The notes: generated by a model from the sequence alone, not told the origin. Shown: positions 1 to 9,181, numbered from the stretch's first letter. The stretch: 64,000 bases of DNA from Arthrobacter crusticola (GCF_004357995.1 NZ_SMTK01000003.1:124001-188000), one strand, 5' to 3'. Made by a program: numbers and translations.

Positions 1-21
1 CCCCGGCGCTAGGCTATGGGC

Positions 22-1152
22 ATGACGTCGAACAACAGCCAGAGCACCGAGGCCGCCGCAGGCATCTCCCCGCGCAGCGTGCTGGGAAAACTTCCGCGCT
101 ACGCCGCGGGCAAGCCGCCCACGGTTCTGGAGGGGGTGCAGAGCTACAAGCTCTCCTCGAATGAGAACCCCCTGCCGCCGCTGCCGGCCGTCCTGACCGC
201 CATCCGCGACCGCACCGACATCAACCGGTATCCGGATCCGGCCACCACCTCGCTGCGGGGAGAACTCGCCTCCTTCCTCGGCGTGCCGGCCGAGGACATC
301 GTGACCGGCGCGGGAAGCCTTGGCGCGCTCAACCAGATCCTCGCCGCCTTCGCCGGGCAGAACGACTTCGATGCCCCGGATGAGGTCATCTACGCCTGGC
401 GCTCCTTCGAGGCCTACCCGATCTGCGTCGGGCTCGCCGGTGCGGAGTCCCGGCCGGTGCCGGTCCGCGTCGACGGCACCCACGACCTTGACGCCATGGC
501 CGCCGCTGTCACCGACCGGACCCGCGTGATCCTGCTGTGCACCCCCAACAACCCCACCGGTCCGGCGCTGCCGGCCGCCGCGGTCGAGGAGTTCCTCATC
601 CGGGTGCCTGCGAACGTCGTCGTCGTAATCGATGAGGCGTACCAGGAATTCGTCCGCGATGCCGGTGTCGTGGATGGGCTTGAGATGTACCGCAGGTACC
701 CGAACGTCATCGTGCTGCGCACCTTCTCCAAGGCGCACGGGCTCGCCGGGCTCCGGGTGGGGTATTCGGTGTCCCAGCCCGGACTGACCGCGCACCTGCG
801 GATGAGCGCGGTGCCCTTCGCGGTGTCGCAGATCGCAGAAACCGCCGCTGTGGCCTCGCTCCAGCACTTCGACGAGGTCGCAGAGCGGGTCCAGGGCATT
901 GTTGATGAACGGGTGCGCGTGGTGGAGGGCCTTAGAGAGCTGGGCTGGAAGATCCCCGAGGCGCAGGGAAATTTTGTCTGGCTGGCCCTCGGTGAGTCAA
1001 CTCCCGACTTCGCGGCGCAGGCCGACCTGCAGGGCCTGTCCGTGCGCGCCTTCGGCACCGAAGGCGTCCGGGTCAGCATCGGGGAACCCGAGGCAAACAC
1101 CCGGTTCCTGGCGCTGTGTGCAGGATACCCGGTGGCGCCCGGCGGGTGCTGA
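22..1152 (+). CDS. Histidinol-phosphate/aromatic aminotransferase family, PLP-dependent
   Basis: Class I/II PLP aminotransferase of the HisC/Pat group, 376 residues, a normal length. Visible motifs are SSNENPLPP near the N-terminus, the TPNNPTGP loop, a DEAYQEF segment and the Schiff-base lysine in TFSKAHGLAGLRVGY (about residue 237). Members transfer the amino group between glutamate and imidazole-acetol phosphate or aromatic 2-oxo acids; sequence alone does not separate histidine biosynthesis from phenylalanine aminotransferase. No other his gene is nearby, which favours an aromatic/branched-chain role next to the keto-acid dehydrogenase. The start at 22 is chosen because TAGGCT (10-15) lies exactly six bases upstream, suggesting a leaderless mRNA; an ATG at 16 is the alternative. 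Confidence 0.85.
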   Translation: MTSNNSQSTEAAAGISPRSVLGKLPRYAAGKPPTVLEGVQSYKLSSNENPLPPLPAVLTAIRDRTDINRYPDPATTSLRGELASFLGVPAEDIVTGAGSLGALNQILAAFAGQNDFDAPDEVIYAWRSFEAYPICVGLAGAESRPVPVRVDGTHDLDAMAAAVTDRTRVILLCTPNNPTGPALPAAAVEEFLIRVPANVVVVIDEAYQEFVRDAGVVDGLEMYRRYPNVIVLRTFSKAHGLAGLRVGYSVSQPGLTAHLRMSAVPFAVSQIAETAAVASLQHFDEVAERVQGIVDERVRVVEGLRELGWKIPEAQGNFVWLALGESTPDFAAQADLQGLSVRAFGTEGVRVSIGEPEANTRFLALCAGYPVAPGGC

Positions 1153-1281
1153 CCAGACATAAATAGGTCTAACCGCCGTCACTGGCTAGTGTGGGAGCCG
1201 TACGTTTAACGAACATATGTATCCCGGTGTATGCGTCCCCAAAGCATTCCGATAGGGGCATACTTCGACTGAGGAGTGGTC

Positions 1282-2463
1282 ATGAGTGGCACCCGTTTGC
1301 CTGCGGCTGAATTTGAATCGGAGGAGATTGCCCTCGCCTCCGCCCCGCCGGGGCCCGACGGCGGCCCGGACATGGTCCAGTTCCTCGACCCCGACGGGCG
1401 CCTGAACGACCATCCCGAATTCGGCGGCTTCTCCAGTGGCACCGGTGCGGAGCGGCTCAAGGCCCTCTACCGGGACATGTACCTCATCCGCCGGTTCGAC
1501 CAGGAGGCCACCGCCCTGCAGCGGCAGGGCCAGCTGGCGCTCTGGGTGCCCCTCACCGGCCAGGAGGCCGCCCAGATCGGCTCCGGCCGGGCGCTCCAGG
1601 CCCAGGACTACGTGTTCCCGACCTACCGGGAACACGGCGTGGCACTCACCCGCGGCGTCCGGCTCTCCGAGATGCTCCGCCTGTTCCGCGGCATCACCAA
1701 CGGCGGGTGGGACCCGCGCGAAAACAACTTCCACCTCTACACCCTCGTCCTGGCCGCCCAGGCCCTCCACGCCGTCGGCTACGCCATGGGCCTCCAGCGC
1801 GACCAGGCCGCCGACCCCACCCTGGCGCCGGCGGCGTCGGTGGCCTACTTCGGCGACGGGGCGAGTTCCGAGGGCGACGTGCACGAGGCGATGGTGTTCG
1901 CCGCCTCCTTCAACGCCCCCGTCGTGTTCTTCTGCCAGAACAACCACTGGGCCATCTCGGTGCCCTCCTCGGTACAGACCCGGGTGCCGCTGGCGCAGCG
2001 GGCCGAAGGGTACGGCTTCCCGGGCATTCGGGTCGACGGCAACGACGTCGTCGCCGTCGAGGCCGTCACCAACTGGGCACTGGAGCACGCCCGCAGCGGC
2101 AAGGGTCCGGTCCTGATCGAGGCGTTCACCTACCGGATGAGCGCGCACACCACCGCCGACGACCCCACGAAGTACCGGCTCTCGCGCGAGGAGGAGGACT
2201 GGCACCCCCGGGACCCGCTCGCCCGCCTGGAGAAGCACCTGCGCACCACCGGGAAGGCCGGCGATGCCTTCTTCGACGAGCTGACGAAGGAGGCAAAGGC
2301 CATGGCCGTCGAGCTGCGGCGCGACGTGCAGGCCATGCAGCCGCCGGGACTCGAGGAACGCTTCAACACCGTGTATGCGGAGCCGCATCCGCTGGTGCAG
2401 GAGGAACTGCAGGCGTGGCGGGACTACGAAGCAGGCTTCATTGGAGAGGAAGAAACGTCCTGA
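1282..2463 (+). CDS. 2-oxo-acid dehydrogenase E1 component, alpha subunit
   Basis: Thiamine-diphosphate-dependent E1 alpha subunit, 393 residues. It decarboxylates pyruvate or a branched-chain 2-oxo acid and passes the acyl group to lipoyl-E2. The ThDP/Mg motif starts at GDGASSEGD (about residue 191) and ends about 29 residues later at NNHW, the usual spacing. YRMSAHTTADDPTKYR is the phosphorylation-loop region of E1 alpha. GAGGAG at 1271-1276 sets the ATG at 1282 rather than the in-frame GTG at 1276. The stop overlaps the next start (TGATG), so alpha and beta are translationally coupled. Whether the substrate is pyruvate or a branched-chain keto acid cannot be decided here. Confidence 0.92.
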   Translation: MSGTRLPAAEFESEEIALASAPPGPDGGPDMVQFLDPDGRLNDHPEFGGFSSGTGAERLKALYRDMYLIRRFDQEATALQRQGQLALWVPLTGQEAAQIGSGRALQAQDYVFPTYREHGVALTRGVRLSEMLRLFRGITNGGWDPRENNFHLYTLVLAAQALHAVGYAMGLQRDQAADPTLAPAASVAYFGDGASSEGDVHEAMVFAASFNAPVVFFCQNNHWAISVPSSVQTRVPLAQRAEGYGFPGIRVDGNDVVAVEAVTNWALEHARSGKGPVLIEAFTYRMSAHTTADDPTKYRLSREEEDWHPRDPLARLEKHLRTTGKAGDAFFDELTKEAKAMAVELRRDVQAMQPPGLEERFNTVYAEPHPLVQEELQAWRDYEAGFIGEEETS

Positions 2464-3437
2464 TGGCAGTGATGACGGTCGCCAAGGCGATCAACGAGGG
2501 GCTCCGTGCCGCCCTTGAGAACAACCCGAAGACGCTGCTCATGGGCGAGGACATCGGCGAGCTCGGCGGCGTCTACCGCATCACCGAGGGCCTGAAGCGG
2601 GACTTCGGCGCCAACCGGGTCGTCGACACCCCGCTGGCCGAGTCCGGCATCATCGGTACGGCCATCGGCCTGGCGCTGCGCGGCTACCGGCCCGTGTGCG
2701 AGATCCAGTTCGACGGCTTCGTGTTCCCGGCCTTCAACCAGATCACCACCCAGCTGGCCAAGCTGCGCACCCGCAGCGATGGAATGCTGGGCGCGCCGGT
2801 CGTCATCCGCATCCCCTATGGCGGCGGAATCGGCAGCGTCGAACACCACTCGGAGTCACCGGAGGCGCTCTTCGCGCACACCGCCGGGCTGAGGATCATC
2901 ACCCCGTCGAATCCGCAGGATGCCTACTGGATGGTCCAGCAGGCCATCGACTGCCAGGACCCGGTGATCGTCTTCGAACCCAAGCGCCGGTACTGGCTCA
3001 AGGGCGAGGTCGACACCGTCAATGCCCCGCCGAGCCCGTTCACGGCGCAGGTCCTGCGGGAGGGCTCCGACGCAACGGTCGTGGCCTACGGCCCGCTGGT
3101 CCCGGTGGCCCTGGCGGCGGCGGAGGCTGCGCAGCAGGACGGGCACAGCGTCGAGGTGATCGACCTGCGCTCGATCTCGCCCATCGACTTCGACACCGTC
3201 ACCGCATCCGTGGCCAAGACCGGCCGGCTGGTGGTGGCCCACGAGGCGCCGACCTTCGGGGGCATCGGCGGGGAGATCGCCGCCCGCATCTCAGAACGTG
3301 CCTTCCTCTCCCTCGAAGCGCCGGTCATCCGGGTGGGCGGTTTCCACATGCCCTACCCCGTGGCGCGCACCGAGGAACAGTACCTGCCCGATATCGACCG
3401 AATCCTCGAGGCCCTTGAGCGGGCCTTTGCCTACTAA
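2463..3437 (+). CDS. 2-oxo-acid dehydrogenase E1 component, beta subunit
   Basis: E1 beta subunit, 324 residues, the partner of the preceding alpha chain in an alpha2beta2 decarboxylase. It begins MAVMTVAKAINEGL, followed by the MGEDIGELGGVYRIT segment typical of transketolase-like beta subunits; IPYGGGIGSVEHHSESPEAL carries the conserved histidine region, and the C-terminal transketolase domain includes VIDLRSISPID and VAHEAPTFGGIGGEIA. The ATG lies inside the TGATG junction with the alpha gene. AAGGA and ten bases separate it from the E2 gene, making a three-gene operon without an E3 (lipoamide dehydrogenase) gene. Confidence 0.93.
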   Translation: MAVMTVAKAINEGLRAALENNPKTLLMGEDIGELGGVYRITEGLKRDFGANRVVDTPLAESGIIGTAIGLALRGYRPVCEIQFDGFVFPAFNQITTQLAKLRTRSDGMLGAPVVIRIPYGGGIGSVEHHSESPEALFAHTAGLRIITPSNPQDAYWMVQQAIDCQDPVIVFEPKRRYWLKGEVDTVNAPPSPFTAQVLREGSDATVVAYGPLVPVALAAAEAAQQDGHSVEVIDLRSISPIDFDTVTASVAKTGRLVVAHEAPTFGGIGGEIAARISERAFLSLEAPVIRVGGFHMPYPVARTEEQYLPDIDRILEALERAFAY

Positions 3438-3446
3438 GGACACCGA

Positions 3447-4892
3447 ATGGCACTGAACACTTTCCACCTCCCGGATGTCGGCGAGGGGCTCACCGAGGCC
3501 GAAATCGTTTCCTGGAAGGTCCAGCCCGGCGCCGTCGTGGCCGTCAACGACACCATCGTCGAGATCGAGACGGCGAAGTCGCTGGTCGAACTGCCCTCGC
3601 CGTTCGCCGGCGTGGTCTCGGCCCTGCTGGTGGCCGAGGGTGACACCGTCGAGGTGGGAACCGCGATCATCGCCGTCGAGGACGCCGTCCCGGCTCCCGG
3701 GGAGCCCACCTCCGGCGGCCCGGCCGCCCAGGCGCCGGCCCCCGAGATGCCCGGTGAGCTGACCACTCCGCCGCCGGTTGAGCCGGCGGCCGGACCGGAG
3801 AACGGACCCCTCGTTGGAACCGGGCCCAAGGCCGATGCGGTCCGCCGCAGGCCGCGGCGTGCCGCCGGCGCGAACACTCCGGAGCCGGAGCCGGCGCCCG
3901 CGCCACCGCCTGCTCCTGCCGTTCCGGCCGCCCTCCCGGCGGCCGGCGCCGACGGCACCGGTCCCGCTGCGGGCCGGCCGGACCCGCGGCCCGGGCCGCT
4001 GAACCAGCTGCTCAACCGCGTCCTGGCCAAGCCCCCGGTGCGCAAGGCCGCGCGGGACCTCGGGATCAACCTCGCCGATGTTCCGGCCACCGGGTCCTCC
4101 GGTGAGGTGACAAAGCAGGACCTGATGAGCTACCAGGCCCAGCGCGACGCCGAACAGGACGGTGCAGATTCGTTCTGGGACGACCGGAAAAAGCACGGTG
4201 CCGGCCGGATCGAGCGGATCCCCGTGAAGGGGGTGCGCAAGGCCACGGCCAAGGCCATGGTGCAGAGCGCCTTCTCCGCTCCGCACGTCAGCATCTTCGT
4301 CGACGTCGATGCCTCCCGCACCATGGAGTTCGTCAAGCGGCTCAAGGCCTCGCGCGACTTCGAGGGCATCAAGGTCTCACCCCTGCTGATCCTGGCCAAG
4401 GCCGTGATCTGGGCGGCGGCCCGCAATCCCTCGGTCAATGCCACCTGGACCGACGACGAGATCCTCGTGAAGCACTTTATGAACCTCGGGATCGCCGCTG
4501 CGACGCCCCGCGGGCTGATGGTGCCCAACATCAAGGACGCGCAGAACCTGTCCCTGAAGGAGCTTGCCCTGGCCCTGAACGACCTGGCAGTGACGGCGCG
4601 GGCCGGGAAGACCCAGCCGGCCCAGATGCAGGGCGGCACCCTGACCATCACCAACATCGGCGCCCTCGGCATCGACACGGGAACCCCGATCATCAATCCC
4701 GGCGAGGTGGCGATCGTGGCGTTCGGCACCATCAAGCAGAAGCCGTGGGTGCTCGACGGCGAGGTGATTCCGCGGTGGATCACCACTCTCGGCGGATCCT
4801 TCGACCACCGGGTGGTCGACGGCGACCTCAGCGCCCGCTTCATGGCCGACGTCGCCTCGATCCTCGAGGAGCCGGCACTGCTGCTCGACTAG
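3447..4892 (+). CDS. Dihydrolipoamide acyltransferase (E2) of 2-oxo-acid dehydrogenase complex
   Basis: E2 core protein, 481 residues. One N-terminal lipoyl domain has its lipoylated lysine in [12 protein letters not shown] (about residue 44). A long Pro/Ala-rich linker (about 85-185) follows, then a peripheral subunit-binding domain ([15 protein letters not shown], about 197-230) that holds E1/E3, and the acyltransferase domain with the catalytic FDHRVVDGD motif (about residues 452-460). The protein moves the acyl group from lipoamide to CoA. A single lipoyl domain and the alpha/beta-type E1 resemble the branched-chain complex more than the AceE-type pyruvate complex of actinobacteria; that is inference. 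E3 must be supplied from elsewhere. Confidence 0.92.
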   Translation: MALNTFHLPDVGEGLTEAEIVSWKVQPGAVVAVNDTIVEIETAKSLVELPSPFAGVVSALLVAEGDTVEVGTAIIAVEDAVPAPGEPTSGGPAAQAPAPEMPGELTTPPPVEPAAGPENGPLVGTGPKADAVRRRPRRAAGANTPEPEPAPAPPPAPAVPAALPAAGADGTGPAAGRPDPRPGPLNQLLNRVLAKPPVRKAARDLGINLADVPATGSSGEVTKQDLMSYQAQRDAEQDGADSFWDDRKKHGAGRIERIPVKGVRKATAKAMVQSAFSAPHVSIFVDVDASRTMEFVKRLKASRDFEGIKVSPLLILAKAVIWAAARNPSVNATWTDDEILVKHFMNLGIAAATPRGLMVPNIKDAQNLSLKELALALNDLAVTARAGKTQPAQMQGGTLTITNIGALGIDTGTPIINPGEVAIVAFGTIKQKPWVLDGEVIPRWITTLGGSFDHRVVDGDLSARFMADVASILEEPALLLD

Positions 4893-4906
4893 CCCCGAGG
4901 CCCGGT

Positions 4907-4930
4907 GGCTGCCGCGTCCACGCGGCAGCC
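4907..4930. terminator. Hairpin between convergent E2 and aminotransferase genes
   Basis: A perfect 10-bp stem (GGCTGCCGCG / CGCGGCAGCC) with a TCCA loop, 14 bases after the E2 stop and 26 bases from the stop of the convergent gene. There is no clear T-tract on either side. Probably a bidirectional terminator. Confidence 0.7.
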
Positions 4931-4955
4931 TCTGGGCATTCGGAGTTGCAGGGCG

Positions 4956-6278
4956 TCAGGAATTTCTTGAATGGGCGGCGTCCTGCGGCGGAACCGACGC
5001 CAGGGCCCGCTGCAGGATGGGTGCAAGCCGTCGCACGCCCTCGGCGATGTCCTCGGGGGAGACCGCGCTGAAGGCAAGGCGGAGCTTGTTCGATGCCTCG
5101 TCCGAGGGGGTGAAGGCCGCACCGGGAATGAAGACAACGCCGGCGTCGATCGCTTCGTAGAGCAGGGGATAGGTGTCGATCCCCTCGGGGAGGGTCACCC
5201 AGACGAAGAAGCCGCCTTCGGGCGTGGTCCAGTGCACGCCCTCCGGAAGGTGCTCGGCCAGCGCGGCGAGCATCGCTTCGCACCGCTCCCGGTACAGCAC
5301 CCTCATGGTCTCGAGGTGGCCGCGCCAGTCGTAGTCCGTCAGGTAGGCGCTCACCAGCATCTGGGTCAGCGGCGACGGGCAGAGCACCACGGCCTCACAG
5401 GCCAGGTAGAAGCGGCGGTGCAGGTGGCGCGGAACCAGCGCCCAGCCCAGCCGGACGCCCGGGGCGAAAATCTTCGAGAACGAGCCGAGGTAGATGACGT
5501 CGTTCGGGTTGCCCGCCCGCATCGGCGCCAGGGGGTGGCCGTCGAAGCGGAGCATGCCGTAGGGGTTGTCCTCGAGCACCAGGATGTTGTTGTCCCGGCA
5601 GATGTCGACGACGCGCTGGCGCCGGCCGGCCTCCATCGTGACCCCGCTGGGGTTGTTGAAGCTGGGGATGGTGTAGAGCAGCTTGATCGAGCGGCCCTCC
5701 TCCTTCAGCCGGAGGATGGTGCGTTCGAGCTCCTCGGGAATGAGGCCCTTGTCGTCCATGGGGACGGTGACGACGTCGACCTCGTAGGCCTCGAAGGTGT
5801 TCAGGGCCCCGACGTAGGTGGGATCCTCGCAGAGGATCACGTCGCCGGGGTTGCAGAAGACCTTGGCGGCGACGTCCTGGGCCGACTGGGAGCCGGTGGT
5901 GACCACGATGTCGGCCGGGTCGGCGTCGGTGATCCCTTCGGCGGCCATCACTTCGCAGATCAGTTCGCGCAGCTCCTCCATGCCCTGGCCGCCGCCGTAC
6001 TGAAGGGCTTCGAGGCCCTGCTCGGCGATGATCCGCTGGGCCGTGCGGCCCAGGTCGTCGAGGGGCAGCGACCGCAGGTACGGGCTGCCTCCGGCAAGGG
6101 ATACGAGGCCGGGCCGGATGGAGATATCGAAGACATCGCGGACCGCCGACTGCTTGATGTTGGCGGCACGGGCCGAGTAGAGCACGTCGTGGCGGGCCGC
6201 ATAGTCGGCCACCCGCTCCAGGGCTGCTTCGGTTTCGGCGGGAATCACTTCGTGGCTTGAGTCACTGGAGTTCGTCAC
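4956..6278 (-). CDS. PLP-dependent class I aminotransferase (2-aminoadipate/MocR-domain type)
   Basis: Fold-type I aminotransferase, 440 residues, without the GntR domain of true MocR regulators. Recognisable are ISLAGG-like LVSLAGGSP, GGGQGMEELRE, TTGSQSAQD, PSFNNPSG, EDNPYGMLRF and the Schiff-base lysine in YLGSFSKIFAPGVRLGW. The family includes 2-aminoadipate, kynurenine and broad-specificity aminotransferases; a broad aromatic/branched-chain role would fit the adjacent keto-acid dehydrogenase. The GTG start at 6278 follows TAGACT (6290-6285) by exactly six bases, a leaderless pattern. An 18-bp perfect palindrome at 6309-6326 covers the expected -35 region. Confidence 0.85.
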   Translation of the reverse strand: MTNSSDSSHEVIPAETEAALERVADYAARHDVLYSARAANIKQSAVRDVFDISIRPGLVSLAGGSPYLRSLPLDDLGRTAQRIIAEQGLEALQYGGGQGMEELRELICEVMAAEGITDADPADIVVTTGSQSAQDVAAKVFCNPGDVILCEDPTYVGALNTFEAYEVDVVTVPMDDKGLIPEELERTILRLKEEGRSIKLLYTIPSFNNPSGVTMEAGRRQRVVDICRDNNILVLEDNPYGMLRFDGHPLAPMRAGNPNDVIYLGSFSKIFAPGVRLGWALVPRHLHRRFYLACEAVVLCPSPLTQMLVSAYLTDYDWRGHLETMRVLYRERCEAMLAALAEHLPEGVHWTTPEGGFFVWVTLPEGIDTYPLLYEAIDAGVVFIPGAAFTPSDEASNKLRLAFSAVSPEDIAEGVRRLAPILQRALASVPPQDAAHSRNS

Positions 6279-6308
6279 CCCCCGAGTCTAGGCGGCGGGT
6301 TCACCGGG

Positions 6309-6326
6309 GGGCAACAGCTGTTGCCC
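6309..6326. promoter_or_regulatory. Perfect 18-bp palindrome over the predicted -35 of the 6278 gene
   Basis: GGGCAACAGCTGTTGCCC is a perfect inverted repeat. It lies 19-36 bases upstream of the predicted -10 (TAGACT, 6290-6285, read on the minus strand) of the aminotransferase gene and 41 bases past the stop of the upstream monooxygenase gene. It may be a repressor operator; a terminator for the monooxygenase is the alternative, but no T-run follows on the minus strand. Confidence 0.5.
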
Positions 6327-6366
6327 ATCTGCGGCGGAGCACGTCCCTGGTCGGCCGGCAAACCGC

Positions 6367-7551
6367 TCACGCTGGTGCCCGCCACGCCACGGCGGACGAG
6401 CCGGCGCGGGCAGCGAGGCTGCCGGGGAGGAGCCTCAGCAGTGCGTTCCGGGCGGCGACGCCGGTCGGCGCGCTGACGTCCGCTCCCAGCCGGCCGGCCG
6501 TGGCCGACCGGCGGGCGATCCGCTGGGTGCGGGGGCGGCGCTGGTTGTCATAGCTGCCGAGGGCGGCGGCCAGGGAGGCACCCTCATTGACCGCCCGGGC
6601 GATGAGGAGACCGACGCACGCCCCGTCCTCAAGGGAGGAATTGGCCCCCTGCCCCAGGGTGGGCACCATCGCGTGGGCGGCGTCCCCAATGAGCACGGCG
6701 CGCCCGTAGACGTACGTCGCAAGGGCCGGCGCGAGCGCGTAGACGTCATGGCGCAGGATCGCCGGCGGGGGCGTCGCCTCGATCAGCGAAGGGACCGGCT
6801 CGGCCCAGCCGGCGAAGTGCTCCATCGCGGCGTCCTTTTCATCGGGCCATTGATGGCCTTCCTCGGAAAAGGTGTACCCGTACCAGTACACGGAACCGGC
6901 CCCGATCCGCAGTGCCCCAAATTCGGTACCCGGGCCCAACCGCACCGCAAAGCCGTTGGCCGCGGTGGGGAATTCCTGGACGACGCCCCGCCAGGCGGAC
7001 TTCCCGCTGTACCGGGGTGCCGCCGCCGGTGCGAGCTGTTGACGGCAGGCACTGCGCAGGCCGTCGGCCCCCACGATAAGATCCGCGTCGAGGGCCAGGT
7101 CCCCCGTGTCGGAGGTGCAGAACACAACTGCCCTTGGCCCGTCCGGCCGCCCCGGATCGATGCCCACCATGCGTACGCCGGGCAGAAGGGTGGCTTCCCG
7201 GGCGGATGCCAGGAGCAGGCGGTGCAGTTCCCTGCGGTGGATGCCGTAGGCCGTCGGGGGCGGGCGCCGGGGGCTGCCGGAGGGGATATGCACCAGCCAC
7301 CTGCCGCGGTGGTCCTGGGTGCCCGCCATCTGCACAGGATGGCCCGCCCCGCGCGCCGGTGCATCGAGCCCGAGCGACGAGAGCGCGGAGAGGCCGTTGG
7401 GCGTCAGGGCCAGCCCGGCCCCGACCTCCGCGAACCGGCGTGCCTGCTCGAGCACGGTCACAGTCCATCCCTGGCGCAGCAGGGAGCAGGCGGCGGCCAG
7501 CCCGGCGATGCCGCCCCCGACAACCACAGCGTCCCGTCCCGTTCCGGCCAT
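6367..7551 (-). CDS. FAD-dependent monooxygenase (aromatic hydroxylase, PHBH fold)
   Basis: Group A flavoprotein monooxygenase, 394 residues. The N-terminal Rossmann motif VVVGGGIAGLAAA (about residues 9-21) binds FAD, VGADGLRSACR (about 160) is the DG motif, and VLIGDAAHAMVPTLGQGANSSLEDG (about 280-305, quoted in part) is the GD motif touching the FAD ribose. These enzymes use NAD(P)H and O2 to hydroxylate aromatic substrates such as salicylate or 3-hydroxybenzoate; the substrate here is unknown. A GGGAAGG ribosome-binding site precedes the ATG. It stands alone between two unrelated minus-strand genes. Confidence 0.85.
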   Translation of the reverse strand: MAGTGRDAVVVGGGIAGLAAACSLLRQGWTVTVLEQARRFAEVGAGLALTPNGLSALSSLGLDAPARGAGHPVQMAGTQDHRGRWLVHIPSGSPRRPPPTAYGIHRRELHRLLLASAREATLLPGVRMVGIDPGRPDGPRAVVFCTSDTGDLALDADLIVGADGLRSACRQQLAPAAAPRYSGKSAWRGVVQEFPTAANGFAVRLGPGTEFGALRIGAGSVYWYGYTFSEEGHQWPDEKDAAMEHFAGWAEPVPSLIEATPPPAILRHDVYALAPALATYVYGRAVLIGDAAHAMVPTLGQGANSSLEDGACVGLLIARAVNEGASLAAALGSYDNQRRPRTQRIARRSATAGRLGADVSAPTGVAARNALLRLLPGSLAARAGSSAVAWRAPA

Positions 7552-7635
7552 CCCTTCCCTCCGCCCGCGGTGCCTCCGCCGCGCCCGTGCTACGCCCGGA
7601 CACAGCCGTCCGGCAGCCGGGCCGCATTGCCCGCG

Positions 7636-8604
7636 CTAGATCCAGCCGGCGTCGCGGGCCTTCACCCCCGCCTGGAAGCGGCTGTCGGCCCGCAGCGTCT
7701 CGAGCATCCACGCGATGTGCCGCCGGCAGGTGCGCACATTGATGTCGAGGCGCCGGGCGATCGACTCATCGGACAGGCCGGCGGCCAGCCCCTGGAGGAT
7801 CGCGTGCTGCATGCTGTTGAGGGGGGTCTGCGTCGGACCCGGGGCCAGGAACGGCTCGCTCAGTTCCCACGCCACATCGAAGAGCAGGGTGAAGATATGG
7901 ATGAGGCTGGGGTCGCGGATCACCAGCGCCGCCTTGTCGCCGGCGTCGAGCTGCCGGGCCACGAGGGCGAGTTTTTGGTCGAAGATCATCATGCGCAGCG
8001 GTACGAAGGGAAGCGCCCCGAATTCACCGCCGCCGGCCTGGATGGCGGTGACGGCTTTGCGGGTGGGTACGTGGTCACGGGTGCTGACGTCGTAGAGCGT
8101 GCGGCGCCGGACGCCACGGTTGAGTAGGTCGAGGTCCTTGCGGATGCTCTCCTCGTGCACATCGGCGGTGGAGCCCTGACCGGGCTGGGCGATCAGGACC
8201 TTCTCGGAGACGTCCCTGCCGTAGTCGATCAGCACCCGGTGGATCAGGTGGGGATCCTCAAGGGTTTCCACCGAGGTGCTCGACACGCTCTGCTTGCGTG
8301 CCTCGAGGAAGATCGGCACGAGGCTTGAAAGCTCCCGGCGGCGTGAGCTGATGCGCATCTTCAGCTCCTGCAGGGATCGTTCGTCGGCGTCGACGAGGTC
8401 CGCAAGGGCGACGTCGGGTGAGACCGCGACGAATCCGGCGATGCCGGCCGCCTGAGGGCCGAGGAGCCTGCGGGCCTGAAGCTCGGTCATGGCGTTGTCG
8501 ATCTCACGCAGCGTCAGCCCCAGCGCCTCGGATGCCTGCTCCTTGGTCCAGCCGGGATGGCCGACGGCGTAGCGGTACAACTCAAGGCATGAACCATCGA
8601 GCAT
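7636..8604 (-). CDS. TrmB/LuxR-type helix-turn-helix regulator of the peptide locus
   Basis: A 322-residue regulator without a receiver domain. The N-terminus (about residues 12-50, KEQASEALGLTLREIDNAMTEL, quoted in part) is a TrmB-like winged helix. A middle region of unknown ligand specificity follows, and the C-terminus is a LuxR-type HTH (about 258-310; LNSMQHAILQGLAAGLSDE then ARRLDINVRTCRRHIAWML) ending SRFQAG...AGWI. The ATG at 8604 is supported by AGGAGG immediately upstream; the reading frame stays open further but without other support. It is divergent from a secreted-peptide operon across a 433-bp gap. A second regulator with the same domain order lies at 27399-28403 beside a subtilase gene. 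Probably a local activator; the effector is unknown. Confidence 0.85.
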   Translation of the reverse strand: MLDGSCLELYRYAVGHPGWTKEQASEALGLTLREIDNAMTELQARRLLGPQAAGIAGFVAVSPDVALADLVDADERSLQELKMRISSRRRELSSLVPIFLEARKQSVSSTSVETLEDPHLIHRVLIDYGRDVSEKVLIAQPGQGSTADVHEESIRKDLDLLNRGVRRRTLYDVSTRDHVPTRKAVTAIQAGGGEFGALPFVPLRMMIFDQKLALVARQLDAGDKAALVIRDPSLIHIFTLLFDVAWELSEPFLAPGPTQTPLNSMQHAILQGLAAGLSDESIARRLDINVRTCRRHIAWMLETLRADSRFQAGVKARDAGWI

Positions 8605-9037
8605 GAGACCTCCTCCTGGACGGACACCGGGCGGCGCGTCGGCGGCCCGCCCCTCCCCAGAGTACAGAGGAGCCCGGGCCGCCCCGCCATTCGCGCGGTG
8701 GCGCTCGCCCCGGCCGGACAGCACGAAAAACATGGCATGTCCAGTTAATGACACTGCGGACGGAGCGGCAACCCGCCGGCGTTGGCGCTGGGATTTGCCG
8801 CGCGCTGCCGGGAAATCCCGCGGGCAGTCTCGGGGCGACGGTGGCCGCGCGGACCACCGGAAGTCCGGTTCCGGCCATGTCCTGAAGCGGCCATCCGGGA
8901 GGCTGGACACGCGGGGACACTCCGACCATTCTGGGTAGACCGGAAAGGCGGTGCTGGTCGAACGGCGGCATCGAGAGGCCCGACAGGTTCGTGGGCCACC
9001 CCTTCCGAAAACAGTCCCACTGCGAAAGGTGATCTCC
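8605..9037. promoter_or_regulatory. 433-bp divergent control region of the peptide locus
   Basis: No convincing gene. Two things stand out. ACATG-G-CATGT (8730-8740) is a small palindrome in an unusually A-rich patch. Two GGACAC direct repeats (8905-8910 and 8915-8920) sit 15-25 bases upstream of a possible -10 TAGACC (8936-8941), which would start a leader of about 90 bases before the peptide gene. These are candidate sites for the regulator encoded at 7636-8604; binding is not shown by sequence. Confidence 0.4.
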
Positions 9038-9178
9038 ATGAAGAAGCTCCTCGGCACAGCCGCCGGAATCCTCATCCTCATGGGCGCGGTGTCACCGGCG
9101 GGCCCGGCCCTCGCGGCAGGCAGCGCCGAGTCGCCGCGTGGAGAAATCGTCGCCGGCAGTTGGGACTGGCCGAAGTAA
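9038..9178 (+). CDS. Short secreted peptide, candidate precursor (RiPP or signal peptide)
   Basis: A 46-residue peptide with a classic signal sequence: MKKLLG, a hydrophobic core (AAGILILMGAV) and a likely signal-peptidase site after GPALA. About 20 residues remain, rich in Gly/Ser/Glu and ending GSWDWPK. There is no cysteine; the serines and the paired tryptophans are the only obvious modifiable residues. AAAGGTGA (9025-9032) lies six bases before the ATG. It is the first gene of an operon with a LanB-C-type enzyme and is followed at once by a hairpin, as is common for RiPP precursors. A lantibiotic is unlikely without Cys; a modified or linear signalling peptide is the better guess. Confidence 0.7.
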   Translation: MKKLLGTAAGILILMGAVSPAGPALAAGSAESPRGEIVAGSWDWPK

Positions 9179-9181
9179 GAC

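Noticed and set aside
1186..2388. Long open frame antisense to the E1 alpha gene
   Set aside because: Produced by GC-rich third positions; the sense strand has clear E1 alpha motifs and the antisense product has no recognisable sequence.
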